Positions 17,847 through 25,529 of a DNA stretch of 64,000 nt are shown piece by piece. Position 1 is the stretch's first letter. Every line of letters starts with the position of its first letter. Below the pieces are notes generated by a model. The model did not search any database. It was given only the letters and a program-made list of their open reading frames with translations, and was not told where the DNA came from. Source of the DNA: Bacteroidales bacterium (GTDB lineage: Bacteria > Bacteroidota > Bacteroidia > Bacteroidales > UBA3824); NCBI GenBank assembly GCA_017417315.1, contig JAFPZK010000050.1:62001-126000 (forward strand), in the 5' to 3' direction. The position numbers and the translations under genes were made by a program.

Positions 17847-18638
17847 ATGGATAAAAAATACATCAATATATTCATAGAACCTATTAATGAATGCCTTAAC
17901 TATAATCCAAAGTTTGGACATTCTGCAAAGGAAAAAGGATATACACTTGACGAGTTCTTGTCGCTATATGGAGCAGACCCGTTTTATTCTTGGATAGGAT
18001 TAGATTCCCCTTTTATGTTTGCAGCCCATAAAGCCGCAGGTTGTATGACGTCTATCTATCGCCAAATAGGCATTGGATGCGAAAGATTGTTTCGAGAGAT
18101 TATTTTCGATACAACCGGCTATGTTAATTATACCTCTACGCAATGGTCTTACAAGACCAAGACTCCGGCAGGTAAAGAAAAAATCCTTACACTTGACGGA
18201 AGATTGGAAATTGAAGACATCAAAAACGTTGATGTTAAAAATAGAGTACAACAATGGATAGATGAGAGTTGCAAGCGGCTTGGAATAGACAACCAAGGAA
18301 TTAAAGGAGCAGTCTTTGAAGTAAGACAAGGATATAAAAGTAAGGACAGCAAACGTCAGAACGGCGATATTGACAATGCAACAGTTGCATACGCACATCA
18401 TTACATTCCCGTATTCTCCATTTTTTCGTCTCAGATAGACAACGACATTGTATTACGCTATCAAAACAGCCGTTGTTGTGTCCTTGCCGGTAATTTAGAC
18501 AAAGACCCACATTTGTCTTTGTTTGCATTTTGTAAAGAAGTACTTGGTTATGACTTGGCTGACTTTTTCAAAAACAACTCCCCGTTTATCCGAGAAAAAA
18601 TTGGCAAAATATTAGAACAATTATTTGGCATCAAATGA
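17847..18638 (+). CDS. Putative type II restriction endonuclease
   Basis: A 263-residue protein with no signal or membrane segment. The call rests mainly on context: its stop overlaps the start of a DNA methyltransferase gene (ATGA), the classic layout of a type II restriction-modification pair. A stretch at residues ~150-178 (AVFEVRQGYKSKDSKRQNGD, then a string of charged residues) could hold an ExK-like nuclease centre with an upstream acid, but I cannot assign a PD-(D/E)xK motif securely. Compared with the glycogen genes before it, the DNA is AT-rich with few CG dinucleotides, which suggests recent transfer. The recognition site is unknown. Confidence 0.55.
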   Translation: MDKKYINIFIEPINECLNYNPKFGHSAKEKGYTLDEFLSLYGADPFYSWIGLDSPFMFAAHKAAGCMTSIYRQIGIGCERLFREIIFDTTGYVNYTSTQWSYKTKTPAGKEKILTLDGRLEIEDIKNVDVKNRVQQWIDESCKRLGIDNQGIKGAVFEVRQGYKSKDSKRQNGDIDNATVAYAHHYIPVFSIFSSQIDNDIVLRYQNSRCCVLAGNLDKDPHLSLFAFCKEVLGYDLADFFKNNSPFIREKIGKILEQLFGIK

Positions 18639-19852
18639 AACAGCGAAGCGATTACACATTTAAATACAATATAAAAAACGGCAGACACGGATGGCTCAGG
18701 CTTACCCCTGCCTACTCCATCAAACTCGTCAAGGAAATATTAAGTAGTGATACTTTATTTGCCACCGAATGTCAGGCACGCAATATTCTTGACCCATTTT
18801 GTGGCACAGCGACGACAGGAGTCGTTGCTGCGGAATATGGATTGAATTGCACATTGTACGATATTAATCCGTTTTTGGTATGGTTTTGCAAAATCAAGGC
18901 TAAAAACTTCCAAGACACAAGCCTTGAAATGTTAGTAAAGAAGGTGGAGTCCGATATTAAATCCTTGCAAAAACTTGATAAAAACTATTGGCTACCTCCA
19001 ATGAAAAACATTGAACGATGGTGGAGTGAGGATACTTTGGCATCTCTATCGACAATTCACAATTACATTACTACACAATGGGGGTGTCCCAATTACAATG
19101 ACGATTACAACCTTCTTTGGATAGCATTTGCCCGCCTGTGTATTGAAACATCAGCGGCAGATTTCAACCACATTTCAGTATCATTCAAGGACAATACTAC
19201 AATCCACGAATGGAAGTCTGTTACAGATATGTTTTTGGCAATATTAATGCCTATGATTCAATCTGCCAAGACCAACTTGACTGGTAATGTGACCATTCAC
19301 GAAGGCGACTCCCGATTGTTGCAGTATGATGGCTTGTACGACACAGTAATCACCTCGCCACCCTACCCAAACCGCATCAGTTATATTCGCGAACTCCGTC
19401 CGTATATGTATTGGCTCGGTTTTCTCGAAAGCGGCGAGGAAGCTGGTGAACTTGATTGGAAAGCCATTGGCGGTACCTGGGGGTGCGCAACAAGTAGATT
19501 GAATACTTGGATGCAAAAAAATAGTCATCTGCCGCAAATGTTGCTTGATACCTGCAACGCTATTGAAAGCAGCGACACCAAGAACGGCAAAACAATGGCG
19601 GCATACGTCCGTAAGTTTTTCGACGATATGTATATTCATTTCGGCAATCTACGGAATCACTTGAAGCCTAACGCCTCCATCAATTATATTCTTGGCAATT
19701 CCTCGTTTTATGGACATTTTGTTGACACTGATTTAATAGTAGAAGAAATGCTTAGAGAACTCAACTTTTCAAACATATCTTCCACAATTATTAGAAAACG
19801 AAACTCCAAAAACAATCTGTATGAATATTTAATTAGAGCATCCTATAATTAA
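18635..19852 (+). CDS. Type II DNA methyltransferase (amino-methylating, N4-C or N6-A)
   Basis: A 405-residue SAM-dependent methyltransferase. The SAM-binding motif I is DPFCGTATTG at residues 53-62, and the catalytic motif IV is TSPPYPN at 240-246. The order motif I before IV and the SPPY core point to an exocyclic-amino methylase, with N4-cytosine somewhat more likely. YMYWLGFLESGEE after motif IV and TTIRKRNSKNNLYEYLIRA-like text near the end resemble the target-recognition region of such enzymes. It is coupled by ATGA overlap with the presumed endonuclease and protects self DNA from it. A 43-bp tandem repeat array begins about 20 bp downstream. Confidence 0.88.
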   Translation: MKQRSDYTFKYNIKNGRHGWLRLTPAYSIKLVKEILSSDTLFATECQARNILDPFCGTATTGVVAAEYGLNCTLYDINPFLVWFCKIKAKNFQDTSLEMLVKKVESDIKSLQKLDKNYWLPPMKNIERWWSEDTLASLSTIHNYITTQWGCPNYNDDYNLLWIAFARLCIETSAADFNHISVSFKDNTTIHEWKSVTDMFLAILMPMIQSAKTNLTGNVTIHEGDSRLLQYDGLYDTVITSPPYPNRISYIRELRPYMYWLGFLESGEEAGELDWKAIGGTWGCATSRLNTWMQKNSHLPQMLLDTCNAIESSDTKNGKTMAAYVRKFFDDMYIHFGNLRNHLKPNASINYILGNSSFYGHFVDTDLIVEEMLRELNFSNISSTIIRKRNSKNNLYEYLIRASYN

Positions 19853-19874
19853 TACAAAGGTGAAAAGTCATTAT

Positions 19875-20061
19875 TGCAGGGTGCGAAATAATCTCTATAC
19901 ATTATAGAAGTCATTTCGCACCTTGCAATTCTAATCTCTATACATTATAGAAGTCATTTTACACCTTGCAATTCTAATCTCTATACATTATAGAAGTCAT
20001 TTCGCACCTTGCAATTCTAATCTCTATACATTATAGAAATCATTTCACACCCTGCAATTTT
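19875..20061. repeat. Four-unit 43-bp tandem repeat with inverted ends
   Basis: Four head-to-tail units of exactly 43 bp start at 19890, 19933, 19976 and 20019. They are nearly identical, with unit 4 the most diverged. Each holds the small palindrome CTATA-CAT-TATAG. The array opens with TGCAGGGTGCGAAAT (19875) and closes with its inverted match ATTTCACACCCTGCA (one mismatch). There are no spacers, so this is not CRISPR. It fills much of the 434-bp gap between the methyltransferase and the DUF6261 gene. The rest (20062-20214) is AT-rich without visible features. Function unknown. Confidence 0.9.
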
Positions 20062-20214
20062 CATTTCTATATTTTGTTAACATTAGAATTTTAACTTTAA
20101 TTAACAATCAATAAAAAACATTATTTCAATATATCAAAACAAGGTTTTTGTTATAAAAAAGTATCATAACAATACACAAAAAATCAACTAAACATTAAAA
20201 AAATCATATAAAAA

Positions 20215-20247
20215 TTTGCATAATTAAAATAACACTTTTATCTTTGC
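20215..20247 (+). promoter_or_regulatory. Promoter of the DUF6261 gene
   Basis: TTTG (20215-20218), a 20-bp spacer and TATCTTTGC (20239-20247) form one of the best-matching Bacteroidota promoters in the window. The leader is ~35 bases. Confidence 0.75.
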
Positions 20248-20286
20248 AACGAAATTTTTAAACAATAACTTTAATTTTTAAAAGAA

Positions 20287-20967
20287 ATGAGAAATTTTAT
20301 TTTACGTAAGCAGATTGTAAATATCTCGAACCAAACGGTTGACGAGTTTTTACAAAGAGTCGTTAAAGCGTCGGACTCGTTAAAGAATAACGCTTTTTCT
20401 AAGTATGTTTCAACTCTTAAAACCTCGGCGAAGGCTTTTAACGAAACAAGAGGTGCGGCAAAAACAAGCAATTACACTCCGCAAATCAAAGCCGTAGCCT
20501 TAGAGTTGGACGGTTATTTCAAAAAAATCCGTACAATGCTCGACTACGCGGCTTTGTGTAAGAGCGGTCAGGAACAGTCGGAGGCGGAGAAAATAAAACT
20601 CTCGCTGAAAGTTATCGGTAACGTTCCGCGCACGGGTATCAAAAAGAAGGTGGCAGACTACGAAACCTTAATCTCCGCCCTGAAACCTCAAAGCAAAACC
20701 CTGACATCACTTGGTTTGGAAACCTGTGTTACGGAGATGGAAAAACTCATCGCAAAATTCCGAGAGTACAGTCTCAGTCGAGACAACGACCGAGCCGCTG
20801 CAAAAGGCAAAAGTTTGAAGGCAAGAAATCAGGCGTTGGAAGATTATTCGGCACTCAGGAATTATGTAGAGGCGTATTCCGTAATCAACGGCGACAAGGA
20901 TACAGCCTCGTTTATAAGTCTTGTCAACGAAACACTTATCTATCTTATGCCGAAAACATCGAAATAA
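20287..20967 (+). CDS. DUF6261 family protein
   Basis: A 226-residue, soluble, mostly alpha-helical and basic protein with no signal peptide. Its start (MRNFILRKQIVNISNQTV) and overall pattern match the DUF6261 proteins that occur, often in several copies, in Bacteroidales. No catalytic residues are apparent and no function is known. It has its own strong promoter, and a REP-like repeat follows 3 bp after the stop codon. The placement between repeats is typical of a recombination-prone spot. Confidence 0.65.
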   Translation: MRNFILRKQIVNISNQTVDEFLQRVVKASDSLKNNAFSKYVSTLKTSAKAFNETRGAAKTSNYTPQIKAVALELDGYFKKIRTMLDYAALCKSGQEQSEAEKIKLSLKVIGNVPRTGIKKKVADYETLISALKPQSKTLTSLGLETCVTEMEKLIAKFREYSLSRDNDRAAAKGKSLKARNQALEDYSALRNYVEAYSVINGDKDTASFISLVNETLIYLMPKTSK

Positions 20968-20970
20968 ATT

Positions 20971-21059
20971 ATTGGAGTGCATTATTGGAGTGCAGGCTTC
21001 CAGCCTGCCATGATTGGAGTTTAAGTTTCAATCAGGCAGGCGGAGACGCCTGCACTCCA
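20971..21059. repeat. REP-like palindromic repeat, copy 1
   Basis: TGGAGTGCAGGC (20986) and GCCTGCACTCCA (ending 21059) are exact inverted ends. Within lie two smaller hairpins, ggcttccagcc and aggcggagacgcct, and a partial extra copy attggagtgc at 20971. The same sequence recurs at 22828-22882, so the two copies bracket the acyl-CoA synthetase gene. Confidence 0.85.
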
Positions 21060-21119
21060 TTTTTGTATAATTTTTCATAAAAAGCAAAAGTGCAATTACG
21101 AAGTAAAAGATTTTTTTGT

Positions 21120-21128
21120 TATCTTTGC
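21120..21128 (+). promoter_or_regulatory. Promoter -7 box of the acyl-CoA synthetase gene
   Basis: TATCTTTGC fits the -7 consensus. It lies inside the open frame upstream of the ATG at 21156, which argues against the longer reading frame starting at 21090. Confidence 0.6.
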
Positions 21129-21155
21129 GCCGTTATAAAAAATTACTCAACAAAA

Positions 21156-22808
21156 ATGTTAGAACGCTTTTTAAAACAGACATCGTTCAAAGATATGGAC
21201 GATTTTGAGAAAAATTATGAAGTAAAAGTTCCTGAGAATTTTAATTTCGGATATGACATCGTTGATGCTTGGGCAAAAGAAGCACCTGAAAAGTTAGCGA
21301 TGATTTGGGTCAACGACAAAGGTCAGGAACACAAATTTACTTTTCAAGAAATGAAAGATTACACCGACAAAACCGCCTCGTACTTTATGAGTTTGGGAAT
21401 AAAAAAAGGCGACCGTGTAATGCTTATCCTAAAACGCCACTATCATTTTTGGTATTCAATCGTTGCACTTCACAAAATAGGCGCGATAGCAATTCCTGCA
21501 ACACATCTTTTAACAAAACATGATATTATTTACCGCAACAATTCAGCAGGCATAAAAGCGATTGTTTGTTGCGGCGACCCGTTGATTTTGGAACATGTTT
21601 CAGCCGCAATGGACGAATCTCCGACGGTAGAAAAACTCATTTCAGTAGGGCCTGAGATTCCCGAAGGTTACGAAGACTTTAACGAGGGCATCAAAAACGC
21701 AAAGCCTTTTGTCCGCCCCGAAAATGTCAACACCAATGATGATATTTCATTAATTTATTTTACTTCCGGCACCTCAGCCGAGCCGAAAATGGTTGCACAC
21801 TCGTTTACGTATCCGTTAGGACACATAACGACGGCTGCTTATTGGCACAACCTTACGCCTAATGACATTCATTTAACGGTTGCAGACACGGGTTGGGGCA
21901 AAGCCGTTTGGGGCAAACTTTACGGACAGTGGATTGTCGGCGCGTGTGTTTTTGTTTATGACCATGAAAAATTCACGCCGTCAGACTTGTTGGAAAAAAT
22001 CTGCAAATATAAGGTTACGACATTCTGTGCGCCGCCTACGGTTTATAGGTTTTTGATAAAAGAGGATTTGTCGAAATACGATTTGTCGCATTTAAGATAT
22101 ATAACTACTGCGGGCGAGGCTCTCAACTCGTCGGTATTTGAGACGATGAAAAAGATAACGGGACTTAACATTTACGAAGGTTTCGGACAGACGGAGACGA
22201 CGCTTTCGATTGCGACTTTTCCGTGGATGACACCGAAGCCGGGTTCTATGGGTGTTCCGAATCCGAATTATGACATCGACATCGTGGATCAGGACGGCAA
22301 AACGGTTAAGACCGGTGAACACGGCGAAATAGTTATCCGTCTTGACAAGAAACGTCCGCTCGGACTTTTCAAAGAGTATTTCCGCGACAAAGAGTTGACG
22401 AAAACGGTTATCACCGATGACGGCAAGGTTTATCATACGGGCGACGTTGCCTACAAAGACGAGGACGGTTATTTCTGGTTTGTGGGCAGAACGGACGATG
22501 TTATCAAGAGTTCGGGTTACAGGATAGGGCCTTTTGAAGTTGAAAGCGCGTGCATGACGCACCCTGCCGTCGTTGAATGTGCCGTTACGGGCGTTCCCGA
22601 CCCTGTCAGAGGTTGTGTTGTTAAGGCGACGATAGTTTTGGCAAAGGGTTACACTCCGAGCGAAGAGTTGATAAAAGAGATTCAGACCCATGTTAAAAAC
22701 ACGACCGCACCGTACAAATATCCCCGCGTCATCGAATTTGTTGACGAACTCCCCAAAACCATTTCCGGCAAAATCCGCAGAGTGGAGTTAAGGGAGAAAG
22801 GGAAATAG
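21156..22808 (+). CDS. AMP-dependent acyl-CoA synthetase (medium-chain / ACSM-like)
   Basis: A 550-residue cytoplasmic enzyme that activates a carboxylic acid with ATP and CoA. Motifs in order: P-loop YFTSGTSAEPKMVAHS (residues ~204-219), YEGFGQTETT (~346-355), TGDVAYKDEDGYFWFVGRTDDVIKSSGYR (hinge region, ~423-451) and the catalytic lysine in PKTISGKIRR near the end. It differs from acetyl-CoA synthetase in its short N-terminus and resembles the medium-chain group. The start at 21156 is chosen because a promoter box lies at 21120. The substrate is unknown. REP-like repeats stand on both sides. Confidence 0.9.
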   Translation: MLERFLKQTSFKDMDDFEKNYEVKVPENFNFGYDIVDAWAKEAPEKLAMIWVNDKGQEHKFTFQEMKDYTDKTASYFMSLGIKKGDRVMLILKRHYHFWYSIVALHKIGAIAIPATHLLTKHDIIYRNNSAGIKAIVCCGDPLILEHVSAAMDESPTVEKLISVGPEIPEGYEDFNEGIKNAKPFVRPENVNTNDDISLIYFTSGTSAEPKMVAHSFTYPLGHITTAAYWHNLTPNDIHLTVADTGWGKAVWGKLYGQWIVGACVFVYDHEKFTPSDLLEKICKYKVTTFCAPPTVYRFLIKEDLSKYDLSHLRYITTAGEALNSSVFETMKKITGLNIYEGFGQTETTLSIATFPWMTPKPGSMGVPNPNYDIDIVDQDGKTVKTGEHGEIVIRLDKKRPLGLFKEYFRDKELTKTVITDDGKVYHTGDVAYKDEDGYFWFVGRTDDVIKSSGYRIGPFEVESACMTHPAVVECAVTGVPDPVRGCVVKATIVLAKGYTPSEELIKEIQTHVKNTTAPYKYPRVIEFVDELPKTISGKIRRVELREKGK

Positions 22809-22827
22809 CAAGGAGTGAGAAGTATAA

Positions 22828-22882
22828 ATGGAGTGCAGGCTTCCAGTCTGCCTTTATAGCAGGCTGGAAGCCTGCACTCCAT
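22828..22882. repeat. REP-like palindromic repeat, copy 2
   Basis: A 24-base inverted repeat (one mismatch) with a 7-base loop. It starts ATGGAGTGCAGGC and ends GCCTGCACTCCAT, 19 bp after the acyl-CoA synthetase stop. It shares the same ends as copy 1 at 20986-21059 and can also act as a transcript-end hairpin. Confidence 0.85.
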
Positions 22883-22939
22883 TTGCACTTCACCCACTTT
22901 CTTAAACAATAGCATTATATTATTAAAAAAAATACAAAA

Positions 22940-23596
22940 ATGGCAAGATTTAAACGTTTACACGTATTAAACACAATGATTTCTACTGGTATTGTACCGC
23001 TTTATTACAATGCTGACGTAGAAAAAGTTAAAACCGTTGTTAAAGCCTGTTATGAGGGCGGTGCAAGGGTTTTTGAATTTACTAACCGTGGCGACTATGC
23101 GCACGAAGTTTTTGAAGTTATCAACAAATGGTGCGCGACCGAATGTCCTGAAATGATTATGGGCGTAGGCTCGGTAGTAGACCCCGCAACGGCTGCCCTT
23201 TACATTCAACTCGGTGCTAACTTTATCGTTTCGCCGTCCCTGAACCCCGATATGGCAAAGGTTTGCAACCGCAGAAAAATTGCGTGGTTGCCCGGCTGCG
23301 GAACGCTTTCGGAAATCAACCTCGCTGAGGAACTCGGCTGTGAGGTTGTAAAAATTTTCCCCGGAAAAGAAGTCGGCGGACCTTCGTTAGTAAAAGCAAT
23401 CAAAGCACCGTGTCCTTGGACAAACATCATGCCTTCGGGCGGCGTTACAACCGATAAGGAGTGTCTCGAAGAATGGTTCAACGCAGGTGTGGCTTGCGTA
23501 GGATTAGGCAGTCAACTCACAAAAGATTTTTCTACAATTACAGAGAAAATAAAATCAGCATTACAAACCGTAAAAGAAATCAGAAATGGCAAATAA
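22940..23596 (+). CDS. eda: KDPG / 4-hydroxy-2-oxoglutarate aldolase
   Basis: A 218-residue cytoplasmic class I aldolase that cleaves 2-keto-3-deoxy-6-phosphogluconate to pyruvate and glyceraldehyde-3-phosphate. It has the (beta/alpha)8 barrel signatures GVGSVVDPATA, ANFIVSP, WLPGCGTLSEI and the Schiff-base lysine in EVVKIFPG, then MPSGGVTTD. Eda, the following mannonate oxidoreductase and KDG kinase form one operon for uronic acid breakdown. The oxidoreductase start codon lies inside the last 11 bases of this gene. Confidence 0.93.
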   Translation: MARFKRLHVLNTMISTGIVPLYYNADVEKVKTVVKACYEGGARVFEFTNRGDYAHEVFEVINKWCATECPEMIMGVGSVVDPATAALYIQLGANFIVSPSLNPDMAKVCNRRKIAWLPGCGTLSEINLAEELGCEVVKIFPGKEVGGPSLVKAIKAPCPWTNIMPSGGVTTDKECLEEWFNAGVACVGLGSQLTKDFSTITEKIKSALQTVKEIRNGK

Positions 23597-24407
23597 TATG
23601 TTCGACATATCGGGACAAAACGCCGTTGTAACCGGCGGCGCAGGCGTTCTCGGCGGAAGTATCGCAAAACACCTTGTTGAACAAGGCGTTAACGTTGTAG
23701 TTTTGGGTCGTCATGAACAAAACACAATGGAAAAAGTAGAAGAACTTAAAAAAATCGGCACGGCAAAAGTTATGGGCGTTGTTTCGGACGTTCTTGACAT
23801 CGAAAAACTTAAAGCAACCCGCGACGAAGTAGAAAAAGAATGGGGCGGCGTTGACATTTTGGTTAACTGTGCCGGCGGTAACGTTCCGGGCGCAACAATT
23901 CCCGACGACAAAGACGTTTTCCAAATGAAAATCGAAGACTTTGAAAAGGTTAATTCGATTAACATGAACGGAACTGTTTATCCGTCAATCGTTTTCGGCG
24001 AGTCGATGGCGAAGAAGAAAAAAGGCTCGATTATAACGATTTCGTCAATGGCGGCATATTCAGCGATAACGAGGGTTCTCGGTTACACGGTTGCAAAACA
24101 CGGAATCGACGGTTTCACGCAATGGATGGCTCAGGAAATGGCGATTAAGTTTTCTGAAAAAATCCGCGTTAACGCTATTGCTCCGGGCTTTTTCATCGGT
24201 AATCAAAACCGTGCGTTGTTAATCAATCCTGACGGCAGCCTTACCGAACGCAGCAAAAAAGTCATCGCAAGAACACCTATGCGCAGATTCGGCGACATCA
24301 CCGAACTTAACGGCGCAGTTCAGTTCCTCTGCTCTGACGCGGCATCATTTATCACAGGAATCGTAATGCCTGTTGACGGCGGATTCTCGTCATTCTCAGG
24401 TGTATAA
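23586..24407 (+). CDS. SDR-family D-mannonate oxidoreductase (fructuronate reductase)
   Basis: A 273-residue short-chain dehydrogenase. The cofactor motif TGGAGVLGGSIA is at residues ~18-29, NCAGG at ~99, and the catalytic Ser...YxxxK is SSMAAYS and YTVAKHG (Y ~162, K ~166). In Bacteroidota an SDR of this type replaces the UxuB enzyme and reduces D-fructuronate to D-mannonate. This is supported here by its place between eda and a KDG kinase. UxaC and UxuA, needed to complete the pathway, are not in the window. The first ATG overlaps eda, and a second ATG at 23598, 1 bp after the eda stop, is equally possible. Confidence 0.82.
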   Translation: MANNMFDISGQNAVVTGGAGVLGGSIAKHLVEQGVNVVVLGRHEQNTMEKVEELKKIGTAKVMGVVSDVLDIEKLKATRDEVEKEWGGVDILVNCAGGNVPGATIPDDKDVFQMKIEDFEKVNSINMNGTVYPSIVFGESMAKKKKGSIITISSMAAYSAITRVLGYTVAKHGIDGFTQWMAQEMAIKFSEKIRVNAIAPGFFIGNQNRALLINPDGSLTERSKKVIARTPMRRFGDITELNGAVQFLCSDAASFITGIVMPVDGGFSSFSGV

Positions 24408-24422
24408 AAATATAAAATAAAA

Positions 24423-25457
24423 ATGAAAAAGACAGTAACATTCGGAGAAATAATGCTTCGTCTTGCTGCGCCGGGTTATGAGCGTTTTTTGCAGACGAGC
24501 AGTTTTAACGCTACATTCGGCGGCGGCGAGGCTAACGTTGCCGTTTCGCTTGCAAACTACGGTTTGCCGGTAAGTTTCGTAACCAGACTTCCCGAAAACG
24601 ACATCGCAAAAGCCTGTTTAAGAGAACTTCGCGGCATAGGCGTTGATGTTAACGACGTAATTTTCGGCGGCGACAGAATCGGTATTTACTACCTTGAAAC
24701 GGGTGCAGTAAGCCGTGCAAGCAAGGTTATTTATGACCGCGCACATTCATCGGTTTCGGAAATCAAAACCGGAATGATTGATTGGAAAAAAGTTTTTGAA
24801 GGTGCAGGTTGGTTTCATTGGACGGGCATAACGCCGGCTATTTCAGAGGGCGCGGCAGAGGTTTGTCTCGAAGCCTTAAAAGTTGCAAAAGAACTCGGAA
24901 TCACCGTTTCTTGCGACCTTAACTACCGCAAAAACCTTTGGAAATACGGCAAACGTGCCGACGAAGTAATGCCGGAATTAGTAAAATATTGCGACGTTAT
25001 CTTAGGCAACGAAGAAGATGCTGAAAAAGCACTTTTGATAAAACCCGAAGGCGTTAACGTAGAAGGCGGCAAAGTTGTTGCGGAGGCTTATCTTTCGGTT
25101 TCACAGCAGATTATGAAACGTTTTCCGAACGCAAAGAAAGTTATCACGACTTTGCGCAGTTCTATCAACGCAAACCACAACAACTGGGCGGGTGTACTTT
25201 ATGACGGCAAAACGCTTTTCAAATCGCCTGAATATCAGATAACACACATTGTTGACCGTGTAGGCGGCGGTGATTCGTTTATGGGCGGTTTGATTTACGG
25301 ACTTCAAACTTTCACGGGCGACGACCAGAAAGCCTTGAACTTTGCTGTTGCGGCTTCATGCTTAAAACACACGATTTACGGCGACTACAACCGCGTAAGC
25401 GTTTCTGAGGTTGAAAAACTTATGTCAGGCGACGCAAGCGGAAGAGTGTCAAGATAA
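24423..25457 (+). CDS. kdgK: 2-dehydro-3-deoxygluconate kinase (PfkB/ribokinase family)
   Basis: A 344-residue cytoplasmic sugar kinase. The N-terminus TFGEIMLRLAAPGYERFLQ and FNATFGGGEANVAVSLA form the sugar-binding part. The C-terminal DRVGGGDSFMGGLIYGL is the PfkB signature 2, with the catalytic Asp in GGGDSF. It phosphorylates KDG to KDPG, the substrate of the eda product two genes upstream. The gene starts 15 bp after the oxidoreductase stop, and a strong terminator closes the operon. Confidence 0.9.
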   Translation: MKKTVTFGEIMLRLAAPGYERFLQTSSFNATFGGGEANVAVSLANYGLPVSFVTRLPENDIAKACLRELRGIGVDVNDVIFGGDRIGIYYLETGAVSRASKVIYDRAHSSVSEIKTGMIDWKKVFEGAGWFHWTGITPAISEGAAEVCLEALKVAKELGITVSCDLNYRKNLWKYGKRADEVMPELVKYCDVILGNEEDAEKALLIKPEGVNVEGGKVVAEAYLSVSQQIMKRFPNAKKVITTLRSSINANHNNWAGVLYDGKTLFKSPEYQITHIVDRVGGGDSFMGGLIYGLQTFTGDDQKALNFAVAASCLKHTIYGDYNRVSVSEVEKLMSGDASGRVSR

Positions 25458-25467
25458 TTTTTTGCGG

Positions 25468-25508
25468 GGCTGTCTAAAAATCAGGAGTTTTTAGACAGCC
25501 TCTTTTTT
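25468..25508 (+). terminator. Terminator of the uronate operon
   Basis: A 13-bp perfect stem GGCTGTCTAAAAA / TTTTTAGACAGCC, with a 7-base loop and followed by tctttttt, lies 10 bp after kdgK. Confidence 0.9.
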
Positions 25509-25529
25509 AAAATTTTAAGCACTAATATT

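Noticed and set aside
19875..20061. Repeat array as CRISPR
   Set aside because: Units are directly adjacent, with no unique spacers and no cas genes nearby.
21090..21155. Longer N-terminus of the acyl-CoA synthetase
   Set aside because: The extension runs across a TATCTTTGC promoter box, and the family starts at the ATG at 21156.
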